A DNA stretch of 64,000 bases, from contig NZ_CP011452.2 in assembly GCF_001008165.2 (NCBI RefSeq), forward strand, positions 1,550,001 to 1,614,000, written 5' to 3'. Below, piece by piece: positions 46,956-55,214 of the stretch. Within the stretch, counting starts at the first letter, position 1. Each line of letters begins with the position of its first letter. This stretch comes from Croceibacterium atlanticum (GTDB lineage: Bacteria > Pseudomonadota > Alphaproteobacteria > Sphingomonadales > Sphingomonadaceae). Below the pieces are notes generated by a model, which was not told where the DNA came from, made no database searches, and saw only the letters and a program-made list of their open reading frames with translations. Position numbers and translations under genes: made by a program.

Positions 46956-49475
46956 ATGAAATGCACGCAGGTTTCGCTCGCCGTTCTGGCCTTTGCCCTT
47001 GCCACGCCCGCTTATGCCCAAGACGCGCAGCAGGCAGGTGATGCGGCCGGTCAGGAAGACCAGCAGAGGACAGGCGGTATCCGGGAAATCGTCGTCACCG
47101 CGCAGAAGCGCGCGGAAGACGTGCAGGATGTGCCGATTGCGATCAGCGCCTTCGATGCCGAATCGCTGCAGGAACGCGCCATCGGCAACGTATCTTCCCT
47201 GTCCGCCATCACGCCGAACGTGACGCTGGACGCATCGACGCCCTTCTCCGGCTCCAGCGCGGTTCTGGGCGCGACGATCCGCGGCATCGGGTCGAGCGAC
47301 TTCGCCTTCAATATCGACCCGGCGGTGGGCGTCTATCTCGACGGCGTCTATCTCGGCCGTTCCATCGGCGCCAATCAGGACCTGCTCGATGTGGAGCGGA
47401 TCGAGGTGCTGAAGGGCCCGCAGGGCACGCTGTTCGGCCGCAACACGATTGGCGGCGCGATCTCCATCGTGACCCGCAATCCGGGCGATGAATTCCGCGT
47501 CACCGGCGATGTGACCACGGGCAGCTTCAAGCGTATGCAGGTGCGCGGCATGGTCGAACTGCCGATCACCACCGGGCTTTCCTCTTCCCTCGCCTTCGGC
47601 ATGATGAAGCGCGACGGCTATCAGAAGCGCAAGGAATATCCGGGCTTCGTAGGCGATTACACTTCGTGGGAGCAGTTCCCGGCAGCCGGTTACCAGAATG
47701 CCGACCGGCAGGGCGGCGATGACACGTGGAGCGCGCGCGGCAAATTGCGCTGGGACGATGGCGGCGCATTCCGGGCCACGCTGACGGGCGATTTCACCAA
47801 TATCGATCAGGAATCCACCGCCAATACGGTGCTGGACGTGCTGGATGATAATCCGGCGGCCTTCTTCTCCGGCCTGTTCAACACCTGCATCAGTTCCACC
47901 GCGGCGGAAATCGGCGCTGCTGGCCTCACCTTCGTCTGCGGCCCGCGCAACGGATCGGGCGGCTATAACACGATCGAAGGGCTGGCCAGCCGCAATGTCG
48001 ATGCCGATCCGCTGAACGATATCGCCCCCTATGACGATCGCTGGGTGAATGACGATATCGATACCAGCTACGCCACCGGCAATAATTTCTCCAAGCTGGA
48101 ACAGGGCGGCGTCGCGCTGGATCTGGAATATGATGTCAGCCCGGACGTGATGCTGAAATCGATCTCCTCCTTCCGGAAGATCGACTTTGCCGCCGGGGTC
48201 GATCTCGACAATTCGCCGCTGCCGATCCTGCAGACCAGCTTCACGGTGGACCAGGAACAGTGGAGCCAGGAACTGCAAGTTACCGGCTCTTTCCTGGACG
48301 ATGCGCTGAACTTCGTGCTTGGCGGTTATGTCTTCAATGAAAAGGGCGACCTGCGCGATTTCGTGACCTTCGCGGGCGGGCTGCTGCAGGTCGATGGCCC
48401 GGGCGAGATCGACACCACCGCCTATGCCGCCTTTGGGCAGGTGGACTGGCGCCTGTCGGACCTGATCGGCGTGACCTTTGGTGGCCGCTATACCAAGGAA
48501 GACAAGAGCTATATCGGCGCGCAATCGGACCTGAACGGCATCAATTACAAGCTGGCGGGCTGCATGGATCTGGACCCGCAGACCGGCAATCCGAGCGCAG
48601 CCTGCGCCGCCGCATTGGGCTTCCCGATCCCCAGCGAGCCGTTCCGTTATTACCCGACGGAACCGAACGATCAGAGCTTCGACAATTTCTCCTTCAAGGC
48701 CGGCGTGCAGCTCTACCCGACCGAGGACATCATGTTCTACGGCTCGTTCAGCCAGGGCTACAAGACGGGCGGCTGGACCACGCGTCTTTCCAACCCGCTG
48801 ATGGTGGCGCCAACCTTTGGCGAGGAAGAGGCGGAAACCTGGGAAGCGGGCGTGAAATCGACCCTGATCGACCGCCTGCTGCAGCTCAACCTGGCGGCTT
48901 TCAGCACCAAGTATGAAGGCATCCAGCTGAATTTCCAGGAAGGCGTTTCGCCGACAGTGAAGAATGCCGGCAATGCGCGGATCAAGGGCTTCGAGATCGA
49001 AGCGCAGGCCGCCCCGTCGGATATTTTCACGGTCAATGCGTCGATCGGCTATGTCGATGCCTATTACACCAGCGTGGACGGCCCGGCCCAGGTGGACCCG
49101 AACCCGCTGCAACTGGGCGTGTTTGCCGGTGCCAGCCTGCCCAAGGCGCCGGACTGGAAGATCAATATCTCCCCGCGTCTGGAAGTGCCCTTCGGCGCAG
49201 GTTCGCTGATCGTGCTGGCGGACTGGACCCACACCACCAGCATGCGCAACGACACGGAAGGCACCCGTCTGCTGATGCGGCCTTCCACCGATATCGTGAA
49301 TGCCAGCGTCACCTATCAGCCGGATCTGGCGGGCTGGAACCTGACCGTGGGCGGGACCAATCTGACCGACGAGCGTTATCTGGTTACCGGACAGGCGCAG
49401 ATCGGCGGCGGTGTGATCTATGGCACCTATAGCCGTCCGGCCGAATGGTATGCCCGGCTCGGGTTCGAGTTCTGA
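46956..49475 (+). CDS. TonB-dependent receptor
   Basis: 839 residues. The signal peptide ends ATPAYAQ, followed by a TonB box REIVVTAQKR. The plug carries RGIGSSDFAFNIDPAVGVYLDGVYLGR and VERIEVLKGPQGTLFGRNTIGGAISIVTR; the barrel ends in YARLGFEF. This is the smaller receptor class often found inside aromatic or xenobiotic catabolic clusters. Being followed within 22 bases by two cupin oxygenase genes, it probably brings the pathway substrate into the periplasm. The start follows GGGAGAG. Confidence 0.95.
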   Translation: MKCTQVSLAVLAFALATPAYAQDAQQAGDAAGQEDQQRTGGIREIVVTAQKRAEDVQDVPIAISAFDAESLQERAIGNVSSLSAITPNVTLDASTPFSGSSAVLGATIRGIGSSDFAFNIDPAVGVYLDGVYLGRSIGANQDLLDVERIEVLKGPQGTLFGRNTIGGAISIVTRNPGDEFRVTGDVTTGSFKRMQVRGMVELPITTGLSSSLAFGMMKRDGYQKRKEYPGFVGDYTSWEQFPAAGYQNADRQGGDDTWSARGKLRWDDGGAFRATLTGDFTNIDQESTANTVLDVLDDNPAAFFSGLFNTCISSTAAEIGAAGLTFVCGPRNGSGGYNTIEGLASRNVDADPLNDIAPYDDRWVNDDIDTSYATGNNFSKLEQGGVALDLEYDVSPDVMLKSISSFRKIDFAAGVDLDNSPLPILQTSFTVDQEQWSQELQVTGSFLDDALNFVLGGYVFNEKGDLRDFVTFAGGLLQVDGPGEIDTTAYAAFGQVDWRLSDLIGVTFGGRYTKEDKSYIGAQSDLNGINYKLAGCMDLDPQTGNPSAACAAALGFPIPSEPFRYYPTEPNDQSFDNFSFKAGVQLYPTEDIMFYGSFSQGYKTGGWTTRLSNPLMVAPTFGEEEAETWEAGVKSTLIDRLLQLNLAAFSTKYEGIQLNFQEGVSPTVKNAGNARIKGFEIEAQAAPSDIFTVNASIGYVDAYYTSVDGPAQVDPNPLQLGVFAGASLPKAPDWKINISPRLEVPFGAGSLIVLADWTHTTSMRNDTEGTRLLMRPSTDIVNASVTYQPDLAGWNLTVGGTNLTDERYLVTGQAQIGGGVIYGTYSRPAEWYARLGFEF

Positions 49476-49497
49476 GAGCCGGAGGGAGAGAGAAGAA

Positions 49498-50031
49498 ATG
49501 CCTGAAGCACCGACAACGGAACCGTGGGCCGGGACTCCTCCCGTCCCCCACGCCCTGCGCCCGGACGCCAAGCCCGAAGCCTATATGGCCAAGATCGCGG
49601 AAGGGGATGAAAAGCTGTGGGTCCCGATCGTGGAGGATGTCTATTCCAAGCCGGTCTGGATCAGCCCGTCGCTGAACATGTGGGCCGATGTATTGATGGC
49701 GAAGAAGCCGTGCATCGTGAACCGGCATTATCACCCCAAGCCGATCTGGGCCTACACGATCAGCGGGAAATGGGCGTATCTGGAACATGACTGGACCGCC
49801 ACGGCCGGCGATTTCATCTTCGAAACGCCGGGCGAAAGCCATACGCTCGTTTCCTACGAACACCCGGATCCGATGAAGGTCTTCTTCGTCGTATCCGGCC
49901 CGCTGATGTGGCTGGACGAAGAAGGCAATTCCGTCGGCCATTACGACGTGTTCGATTACATGCGCGATGCCCGCGAACATTACGAAAAGGTCGGCCTGGG
50001 CGCCGACTATGTCGATACACTGATCCGCTGA
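49498..50031 (+). CDS. cupin-fold dioxygenase, 2,4'-dihydroxyacetophenone dioxygenase-like (copy 1)
   Basis: 177 residues. The metal-site His pair is in VNRHYHPKPIW (about 78-88) and the third His in ETPGESHTLV; the usual cupin Glu after HxH is not in its place. This three-His pattern and the length fit the DAD family, whose type member cleaves 2,4'-dihydroxyacetophenone to 4-hydroxybenzoate and formate. It is followed 11 bases later by a paralogue. The actual substrate is unknown. Confidence 0.8.
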   Translation: MPEAPTTEPWAGTPPVPHALRPDAKPEAYMAKIAEGDEKLWVPIVEDVYSKPVWISPSLNMWADVLMAKKPCIVNRHYHPKPIWAYTISGKWAYLEHDWTATAGDFIFETPGESHTLVSYEHPDPMKVFFVVSGPLMWLDEEGNSVGHYDVFDYMRDAREHYEKVGLGADYVDTLIR

Positions 50032-50042
50032 GAGGAACTGCC

Positions 50043-50582
50043 ATGGCAACGCAAATGAAGGCCCCGCCGTCCGACAAGGCCGAAATCGTCGACATTCCCT
50101 ATGCCTATCGCGATCTGGTGGAGCGCACGTCCCCCGGCGGGCGCTATATCGACGCGCAGACAGACGTGGACAGCCCGTGGGTGCCCTTTGGCGACAGCGC
50201 CGCGATCAAGCACCTGGCCTTTGACGTGCGGCGCAATCTCTATTCCAACATATTGTGGGTGAAGGGGCCGGGCGTGGTCGGCACCCATTTCCACCGCGGC
50301 ACGATCACCATGGTCTGCCTGGAAGGTTCCGTTCGATATCTGGAATATGACTGGGTGGCATCGCCCGGCGGCCTGATCCTGGAAGTGCCGGGCGAAAGCC
50401 ATACTCTGGTGACCGACCACCCCGAAGGCTGCAAGCTGTTCGGCTGGATGGAAGGCCCGATCGATTTCTATGATGGCGATGCGAACTTCGTCGAGACGGT
50501 CGACGTGTTCTGGATGATGAATCACTACGAGGATTACTGCAAGGAACAGGGCATCGAGATCAATCCGAAGCTCTATCTCTGA
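50043..50582 (+). CDS. cupin-fold dioxygenase, 2,4'-dihydroxyacetophenone dioxygenase-like (copy 2)
   Basis: 179 residues. It shares with copy 1 the segments YLEYDW and PGESHTLV and the HxH pair (GTHFHRGTITMV), but is otherwise well diverged. The two may form a heteromeric enzyme or act on successive intermediates. It lies between copy 1 and the SDR, all in one transcript. Confidence 0.8.
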   Translation: MATQMKAPPSDKAEIVDIPYAYRDLVERTSPGGRYIDAQTDVDSPWVPFGDSAAIKHLAFDVRRNLYSNILWVKGPGVVGTHFHRGTITMVCLEGSVRYLEYDWVASPGGLILEVPGESHTLVTDHPEGCKLFGWMEGPIDFYDGDANFVETVDVFWMMNHYEDYCKEQGIEINPKLYL

Positions 50583-50589
50583 GGTGGCG

Positions 50590-51429
50590 ATGAAAACTCT
50601 CGATCAATTCGACATTGCCGGCAGATCCGCCTTCGTGACCGGGGCGGCCAGCGGCATCGGCCTGGCCTATGCCGAATGCATGGCCGAAGCCGGTGCCAGG
50701 GTAACGCTGACCGATGTGGATGCCGAAGGCGCCCAGCGCGAGACGAAGAGGCTGGTGGACGAAGGTTATGAAGTCCGCTGGGAAGCCTGCGACGTGACCG
50801 ATCTGGATCAGGTTGCCGCCGCCATCGATGCCCATGTACATGCCTATGGCGGGCTGGATATCTGCTTCGCCAATGCCGGACTGGATGTGGGCAACGGGTT
50901 CTGGAGCCCGGAGAACAAGCGCAATCCCGATGGCCAGATCGACGTTTATGACAAATGGCGCTGGGACAAGTCGATCGATATCAACCTGACCGGCTGTTTC
51001 CACACGGTGCGCGAAGCCGCGCGGGCGATGAAGGCGAACACGGACCGGCGCGGCGGCAGTATCGTCATCACCAGTTCCAACGCGGCCGAAGTGAACGAGG
51101 CGATCGTGGGCGTGCCCTATATGGCGGCCAAGGCGGGGGTGAAGCATTTCATGCGCCATGCCGCCTATGAACTGGCCGCATACGGTATCCGCGTGAACGC
51201 GATTGCGCCCGGCCCCTTCGTCACCAATATCGGCGATGGCTGGGTCAAGAAGAACCCCGCCGCGAAAAAGGCCTGGGACGATCTGGTGCCCGTGGGCCGC
51301 ATGGCCGAAACCTATCAGATCAAGCCGCTGGCCCTGCTGCTGGCATCGGATGCAGGCAGTTACATGACAGGCGCGCATGTGATGATCGACGGCGGGATGC
51401 AGCTTGGCCCGATCAAGCCGCTCGATTGA
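50590..51429 (+). CDS. short-chain dehydrogenase/reductase
   Basis: 279 residues. The cofactor loop is VTGAASGIGLAYAE (about 16-29) with an acidic Asp in TLTDVDAEG suggesting NAD(H). The catalytic Ser lies in IVITSSNAAEVNE and the YxxxK in YMAAKAGVKHFM. It should oxidise or reduce a secondary alcohol/ketone of the pathway. The start is the ATG at 50590, with GAGGTGG upstream. Confidence 0.9.
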   Translation: MKTLDQFDIAGRSAFVTGAASGIGLAYAECMAEAGARVTLTDVDAEGAQRETKRLVDEGYEVRWEACDVTDLDQVAAAIDAHVHAYGGLDICFANAGLDVGNGFWSPENKRNPDGQIDVYDKWRWDKSIDINLTGCFHTVREAARAMKANTDRRGGSIVITSSNAAEVNEAIVGVPYMAAKAGVKHFMRHAAYELAAYGIRVNAIAPGPFVTNIGDGWVKKNPAAKKAWDDLVPVGRMAETYQIKPLALLLASDAGSYMTGAHVMIDGGMQLGPIKPLD

Positions 51430-51487
51430 TCCATGTCCTTGATTGCGACGGGCACTGCGTCCATCCGGAAGGCGAAAGTGAGGTAAC

Positions 51488-52621
51488 ATGACCGATCAGT
51501 CCCCCATTCATGCCCGCGCCGCGATCTGCCGCGGAAATTCCGAACCTTTCGCCATTCAGGACGTAACGCTGGACGCATTGCGGCCGGAAGAATTGCGTAT
51601 CCGCGTGGTCGCCTGCGGGATCTGCCACACCGATCTGGCGGTGCGGGACAAGCAATTGCCCGTGCCGCTGCCGGTGGTGCTGGGCCATGAAGGCGCCGGC
51701 ATCGTGGAAGAAGTGGGCAGCGACGTGACAGTGGCCAAGCCCGGCGACCGCGTGGTGATGAGCTTCAACAGCTGCGGCCATTGCCCCAGCTGCGCCGTGG
51801 ATGCGCCAACCTATTGCTATGAATTCTTTCCGCATAACTGGTCGGGCATGCGCGCCGATGGCAGCCCCACCCTGTTCGCGGATGGAGAGCCGATGAATGC
51901 CAATTTCTTCGGCCAGTCCAGCTTCGCCACGCAAGCCATCGCGCATGAACGCAATGTGGTGAAAGTGCCGGAAAGCGCAGCAGACATTCCGCTGGAACGG
52001 CTCGCCCCCATCGGTTGCGGCCTTATGACCGGCGCGGGCGCGGTATTGCGGAGCATGAAAGTGCGCGCCGGCCTGCCCATAGCCATCTTCGGCACCGGAA
52101 CCGTTGGCATGGCCGCGATCATGGCGGCCAAGATTGCCGGGGCTGACCCGATCATCGCCGTGGACGTGAATGACAATCGCCTGGCAGTGGCGAAGGAACT
52201 GGGCGCCACCCATGCCTTCAACGCGAAGGACGATGCAATCGGCAAGATCCGCGAATTGTGCCCGCAGGGCCTGGGTTATGTTTTCGACACGACCGGGATC
52301 AACAAGGTCATCCAGGATGCCTGGAGCCTGCTCGCCCCAATGGGCATTTGCGGCATTGTCGGCGCGTCGGACCCGGCGGACAATCTGACCTTCAACGAAG
52401 CCGAATTCATGGGCGGCGGCCGCCGTGTGATGGGCATTCTGGGCGGGGACAGCGATCTCGTCACCTTCCTGCCGGATCTCATCGCCTATCACCAGGAAGG
52501 CCGTTTCCCGTTCGAAAAACTGATCGGCTATTTCAATTTCGACCAGATCAACGAGGCGATCGAAGCCAGCGAAAGCGGCGAAGTGGTGAAGCCGGTGCTG
52601 AAGATCGGATCCGAGGACTGA
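51488..52621 (+). CDS. zinc-dependent alcohol dehydrogenase (aryl-alcohol dehydrogenase-like)
   Basis: 377 residues. Catalytic zinc ligands lie in ACGICHTDL, GHEGAGIVEEVG and GCGLMTGAGAV; the structural zinc site CGHCPSCAVDAPTYC is complete. The Rossmann motif is AIFGTGTVGMAAI. It belongs to the class III/benzyl alcohol dehydrogenase branch, consistent with an aromatic alcohol substrate. It lies 58 bases after the SDR and 4 bases before a second dehydrogenase. Confidence 0.9.
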   Translation: MTDQSPIHARAAICRGNSEPFAIQDVTLDALRPEELRIRVVACGICHTDLAVRDKQLPVPLPVVLGHEGAGIVEEVGSDVTVAKPGDRVVMSFNSCGHCPSCAVDAPTYCYEFFPHNWSGMRADGSPTLFADGEPMNANFFGQSSFATQAIAHERNVVKVPESAADIPLERLAPIGCGLMTGAGAVLRSMKVRAGLPIAIFGTGTVGMAAIMAAKIAGADPIIAVDVNDNRLAVAKELGATHAFNAKDDAIGKIRELCPQGLGYVFDTTGINKVIQDAWSLLAPMGICGIVGASDPADNLTFNEAEFMGGGRRVMGILGGDSDLVTFLPDLIAYHQEGRFPFEKLIGYFNFDQINEAIEASESGEVVKPVLKIGSED

Positions 52622-52625
52622 CTCC

Positions 52626-53627
52626 ATGAAAGCCGCGACCTTCCAGGCCCTGCATGAACCGCTGAAGGTGGAAACCCTGCCCGATCCGGTGCCGGATGCC
52701 GGGCAGGTCGTGGTGGAGGTCGGCCGCTGCGGCATCTGCGGCAGCGACCTGCACATGACCGAGGATGCAGCCTATGGCTGCAAGCATGGCGATATCCTCG
52801 GCCATGAATTCGCCGGCGAAGTGGTCGGGCTTGGCAGCGAGGTCGAAGGGCTGAAGACGGGAGATCTCATTTCCGTCATCCCGCTGATGAGCTGCGGCAC
52901 CTGCGAATATTGCCACCGCGGCGAAGTGCAATGGTGCGAAGAATTCGGCCTGCAGGGCGGTGGCTATGCCCAATTCGCCCTCACCCGCCCCAATCAATGC
53001 GTGAAGCTGCCGGTGGATGTTTCCATCGCGGATGGCGCCATTGTGGAACCGCTGGCCGTGGCGCTGCACGGCGTGAATCTTTCGGGCATGAAAACGGGCG
53101 ACAAGGTGCTGGTGCTCGGCGCCGGACCTATCGGGCTGGCCGTTGCCTTCTGGGCCAAGAGGTTCGGCGCATCCCGGGTGGCGGTGCAGGACATTGCCGA
53201 ATTCCAGCACAACCGCGCGCTGGACATGGGGGCGGATATCTTCGTGGTCGATCCGTCCGACCCGGTGGGAAGCGCGGAAAGAGCGCTGGGCGGCAAGGCG
53301 GATGTGGTGTTCGAATGCGTGGGCATTCCCGGCCTGATCCAGCAAGGCGTGGAACAGGTGCGCAATGACGGCACGATCTGCCTGCTCGGCCTGTGCACGA
53401 AGCCGGACACGCTCAACACTTTCGCCATGCTCAGCAAGCAGGTGAAACTGGTGACCAGCGCCTTCTTCACGCGGCAGGAATATGAAGCCGCGCTGGAGGC
53501 GCTGCTGCGCGGGGCAATGGAACCGCGCCTGCTGGTGACCGATACGATCAGCCTGGACGAAACGCCGGAAGTGTTTGAAAGCCTCAAGCAGCGCGGTCCG
53601 CAATGCAAGGTGCTGATCGCGCCCTGA
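52626..53627 (+). CDS. zinc-binding alcohol/polyol dehydrogenase
   Basis: 333 residues. Catalytic zinc: RCGICGSDLH and GHEFAGEVVG; structural zinc: CGTCEYCHRGEVQWC; Rossmann loop VLVLGAGPIGLAV. Similar to threonine/butanediol dehydrogenase-type enzymes. Not close to the preceding dehydrogenase, so it is not a recent duplicate. It is the last gene of the catabolic run and converges with the ModE-like gene. Confidence 0.9.
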   Translation: MKAATFQALHEPLKVETLPDPVPDAGQVVVEVGRCGICGSDLHMTEDAAYGCKHGDILGHEFAGEVVGLGSEVEGLKTGDLISVIPLMSCGTCEYCHRGEVQWCEEFGLQGGGYAQFALTRPNQCVKLPVDVSIADGAIVEPLAVALHGVNLSGMKTGDKVLVLGAGPIGLAVAFWAKRFGASRVAVQDIAEFQHNRALDMGADIFVVDPSDPVGSAERALGGKADVVFECVGIPGLIQQGVEQVRNDGTICLLGLCTKPDTLNTFAMLSKQVKLVTSAFFTRQEYEAALEALLRGAMEPRLLVTDTISLDETPEVFESLKQRGPQCKVLIAP

Positions 53628-53658
53628 ACCTCCCCCCGCCGGATCGGGTGGGCGGACA

Positions 53659-54030
53659 TTATTCCCGCGGCCGGGGCCGGGGCCTGGCCCTGATCGCGGA
53701 TTCCAGATCTTCAAAGGCCGTGCATTGCGTATCGCCCGCAAGCCGTGCGGAAAGCGTGCGATAGGCGGACAGGGCCGCCTCCCCTTCCGCCGTCAGGCTG
53801 GCGCCCGCAGCCTTGCCGCCACCCGGCCGCGTCTCCACCAGCGGTTTGCGAAAACAGCGATTCATCTGATCGACCAGCAACCATGCCCGGCGATAACTCA
53901 TGCCGAGGGCACGCCCGGCGGCGGATATGGAGCCTTCCCGGCCGATCGCTTCCAGCAGATCAGCCTTGCCCGGCCCCATTGCGACTTCATCGTCGCAATA
54001 GAGCTGGAGCTTGAGTTTCAGCCGGGCCAT
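53659..54030 (-). CDS. ModE-like LysR-type winged helix protein (stand-alone DNA-binding domain)
   Basis: 123 residues. ADLLEAIGREGSISAAGRALGMSYRRAWLLVDQMN is the ModE N-terminal HTH. The molybdate-binding MOP domains are absent, so it is a DNA-binding half only. It may regulate molybdate uptake or molybdoenzymes, and the window holds molybdenum-hydroxylase parts, but no mod transporter is adjacent. A proline/arginine-rich tail ends the protein. Confidence 0.85.
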   Translation of the reverse strand: MARLKLKLQLYCDDEVAMGPGKADLLEAIGREGSISAAGRALGMSYRRAWLLVDQMNRCFRKPLVETRPGGGKAAGASLTAEGEAALSAYRTLSARLAGDTQCTAFEDLESAIRARPRPRPRE

Positions 54031-54057
54031 GCCGGCCTTGTAGCAGCGAAATGCCGA

Positions 54058-54852
54058 TCAGCCGAGCGGGCGCCCGGAATTGAAGAACAGCGCCTGGCTG
54101 ATCGCTGCGCGCACCGTATCTTCCTGGAACGGCTTGGTGATCAGATAGGTCGGTTCCGGCCTGTCGCCCGTCAGCAGACGTTCCGGATAGGCCGTGATGA
54201 AGATCACCGGCATCGTGCTGATTTCCAGGATATCGTCCACTGCATCGAGGCCGGAAGAACCATCAGCCAGCTGGATATCGGCCAGCACCAGGCCGGGCGT
54301 CTGTTCGGCAACGACTTCCTGCGCCTGGGTGCGGGTGGCGGCCGTGCCACAAATATCGTGGCCCAGCGAACGCACCAGATCTTCAAGCTGCATCGAAATC
54401 AGCGGCTCGTCCTCGATAATCAGGACGCTGGTGGTGTTTTCACGCTCGATCTCGTCCACCGCTTCGGCCACGAGCCTGGCAATCTCGTCTTCCGCGATAT
54501 CCATGATCTCCGCCGCTTCCGCGCGGGTGAAATCTTCCACCGTTGTCAGCAACAGCGCCTGGCGGTTCAGCGGCGTGACCTTGCTCAGCTTCGCCTGGGC
54601 GCCATCTTCATGCGGGGTTGCCGCCGGAACTTCCGCCCCGACATCCAGATAGGCGCTCGCCCATAATTTGTTGAACGCCCGATATAGCGGAACACGCCCG
54701 CCCCGCAGGGAATCGGCCAGTTCCTCATCCGCAAGGGCGGCTTCCAGAGTGGCGCGAACAAACGCGTCGCCGGTCGATTGCGACCCGGTCAGCGCGCGAG
54801 CGTAACGACGAAGAAATGGCAAATGAGCGGCGACTTCGGCCCCAATCGACAT
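54058..54852 (-). CDS. phyR: general stress response regulator PhyR
   Basis: 264 residues. An N-terminal ECF-sigma-like part (about 1-135; HLPFLRRYARALTGSQSTGDAFVRATLE, then VEDFTRAEAAEIMDI) is fused to a C-terminal receiver with IIEDEP, phospho-acceptor Asp in LVLADIQLADG and Lys in LITKPFQ. When phosphorylated, the sigma-like part sequesters NepR and frees EcfG. An EcfG-type promoter lies 30 bases upstream, so autoregulation is likely. Neither nepR nor ecfG is adjacent. Confidence 0.96.
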   Translation of the reverse strand: MSIGAEVAAHLPFLRRYARALTGSQSTGDAFVRATLEAALADEELADSLRGGRVPLYRAFNKLWASAYLDVGAEVPAATPHEDGAQAKLSKVTPLNRQALLLTTVEDFTRAEAAEIMDIAEDEIARLVAEAVDEIERENTTSVLIIEDEPLISMQLEDLVRSLGHDICGTAATRTQAQEVVAEQTPGLVLADIQLADGSSGLDAVDDILEISTMPVIFITAYPERLLTGDRPEPTYLITKPFQEDTVRAAISQALFFNSGRPLG

Positions 54853-54881
54853 AGATACCCTTCCCGATATTGTGGGCGTTC

Positions 54882-54906
54882 AACGCGGCAGATTCGGGAT
54901 GGTTCC
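54882..54906 (-). promoter_or_regulatory. EcfG-type promoter of phyR
   Basis: On the minus strand the sequence reads GGAAC, 16 bases, CGTT: -35 at 54906-54902 and -10 at 54885-54882. This is the alphaproteobacterial general-stress sigma consensus (GGAAC-N16/17-CGTT). It points at phyR, whose start codon is at 54852. Confidence 0.85.
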
Positions 54907-55016
54907 TGAACCCGCCACAAGTCGGCAACCCGCCTGAACAGCACCAGCATTTGGCGTAGCGTTGCGCAGGCGCAATCCCGGCGGCATAAAAAATTTCAAA
55001 ATTTTTCGCAGATGCG

Positions 55017-55041
55017 GGAACACAGTCTTTTGCGGGACATT
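55017..55041 (+). promoter_or_regulatory. EcfG-like promoter ahead of the candidate small RNA
   Basis: GGAAC at 55017-55021, 16 bases, then CATT at 55038-55041 (one change from CGTT). An A/T-rich tract at about 54987-55007 lies just upstream and could help polymerase binding. It points away from phyR, toward the hairpin-terminator unit at 55047-55138, with no plus-strand gene beyond. Confidence 0.55.
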
Positions 55042-55046
55042 ACACC

Positions 55047-55138
55047 TCTGTCACCGCCGAGACCCCCCTCCCGTCCAAGCGGCTGGTGATACGATCCCGA
55101 TAGGCCCCCGCTCCAAGAGCGGGGGCCGTTTTCGTTTT
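55047..55138 (+). ncRNA. candidate stress-induced small RNA (GsrN-like architecture)
   Basis: About 92 nt between phyR and the single-domain response regulator, both on the other strand. A first hairpin pairs TCACCGCCG (55051-55059) with CGGC-T-GGTGA (55080-55089) and exposes a 20-nt loop (55060-55079) containing CCCCCCTCCC, complementary to G-rich ribosome sites. A strong terminator follows. The 5' end is inferred from the promoter. Caulobacter GsrN is likewise an EcfG-dependent RNA next to the phyR locus with an exposed C-rich loop. No coding potential is evident. Confidence 0.65.
55103..55138 (+). terminator. strong intrinsic terminator of the candidate small RNA
   Basis: Perfect 11-bp stem GGCCCCCGCTC / GAGCGGGGGCC with a CAA loop, followed by GTTTTCGTTTT at 55128-55138. 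The T-tract is only on the plus strand, where no protein gene precedes it. Confidence 0.85.
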
Positions 55139-55214
55139 GGGACATGCAAAACGCGCCGCATTCAGGCAGCGCGCGCATCCAGCGATTTGCAGTGCATGAT
55201 GCAGGGGAAGCGGG

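Noticed and set aside
46878-49571. Open frame of 897 codons opposite the TonB receptor
   Set aside because: It is antisense to a clear receptor gene, has low-complexity His/Arg/Gly-rich content and no family match. Long antisense frames are common in GC-rich codon use.
55103-55138. Terminator of the minus-strand response regulator gene
   Set aside because: The T-rich tail lies on the plus-strand side only, so it cannot act as an intrinsic stop for the minus-strand transcript.
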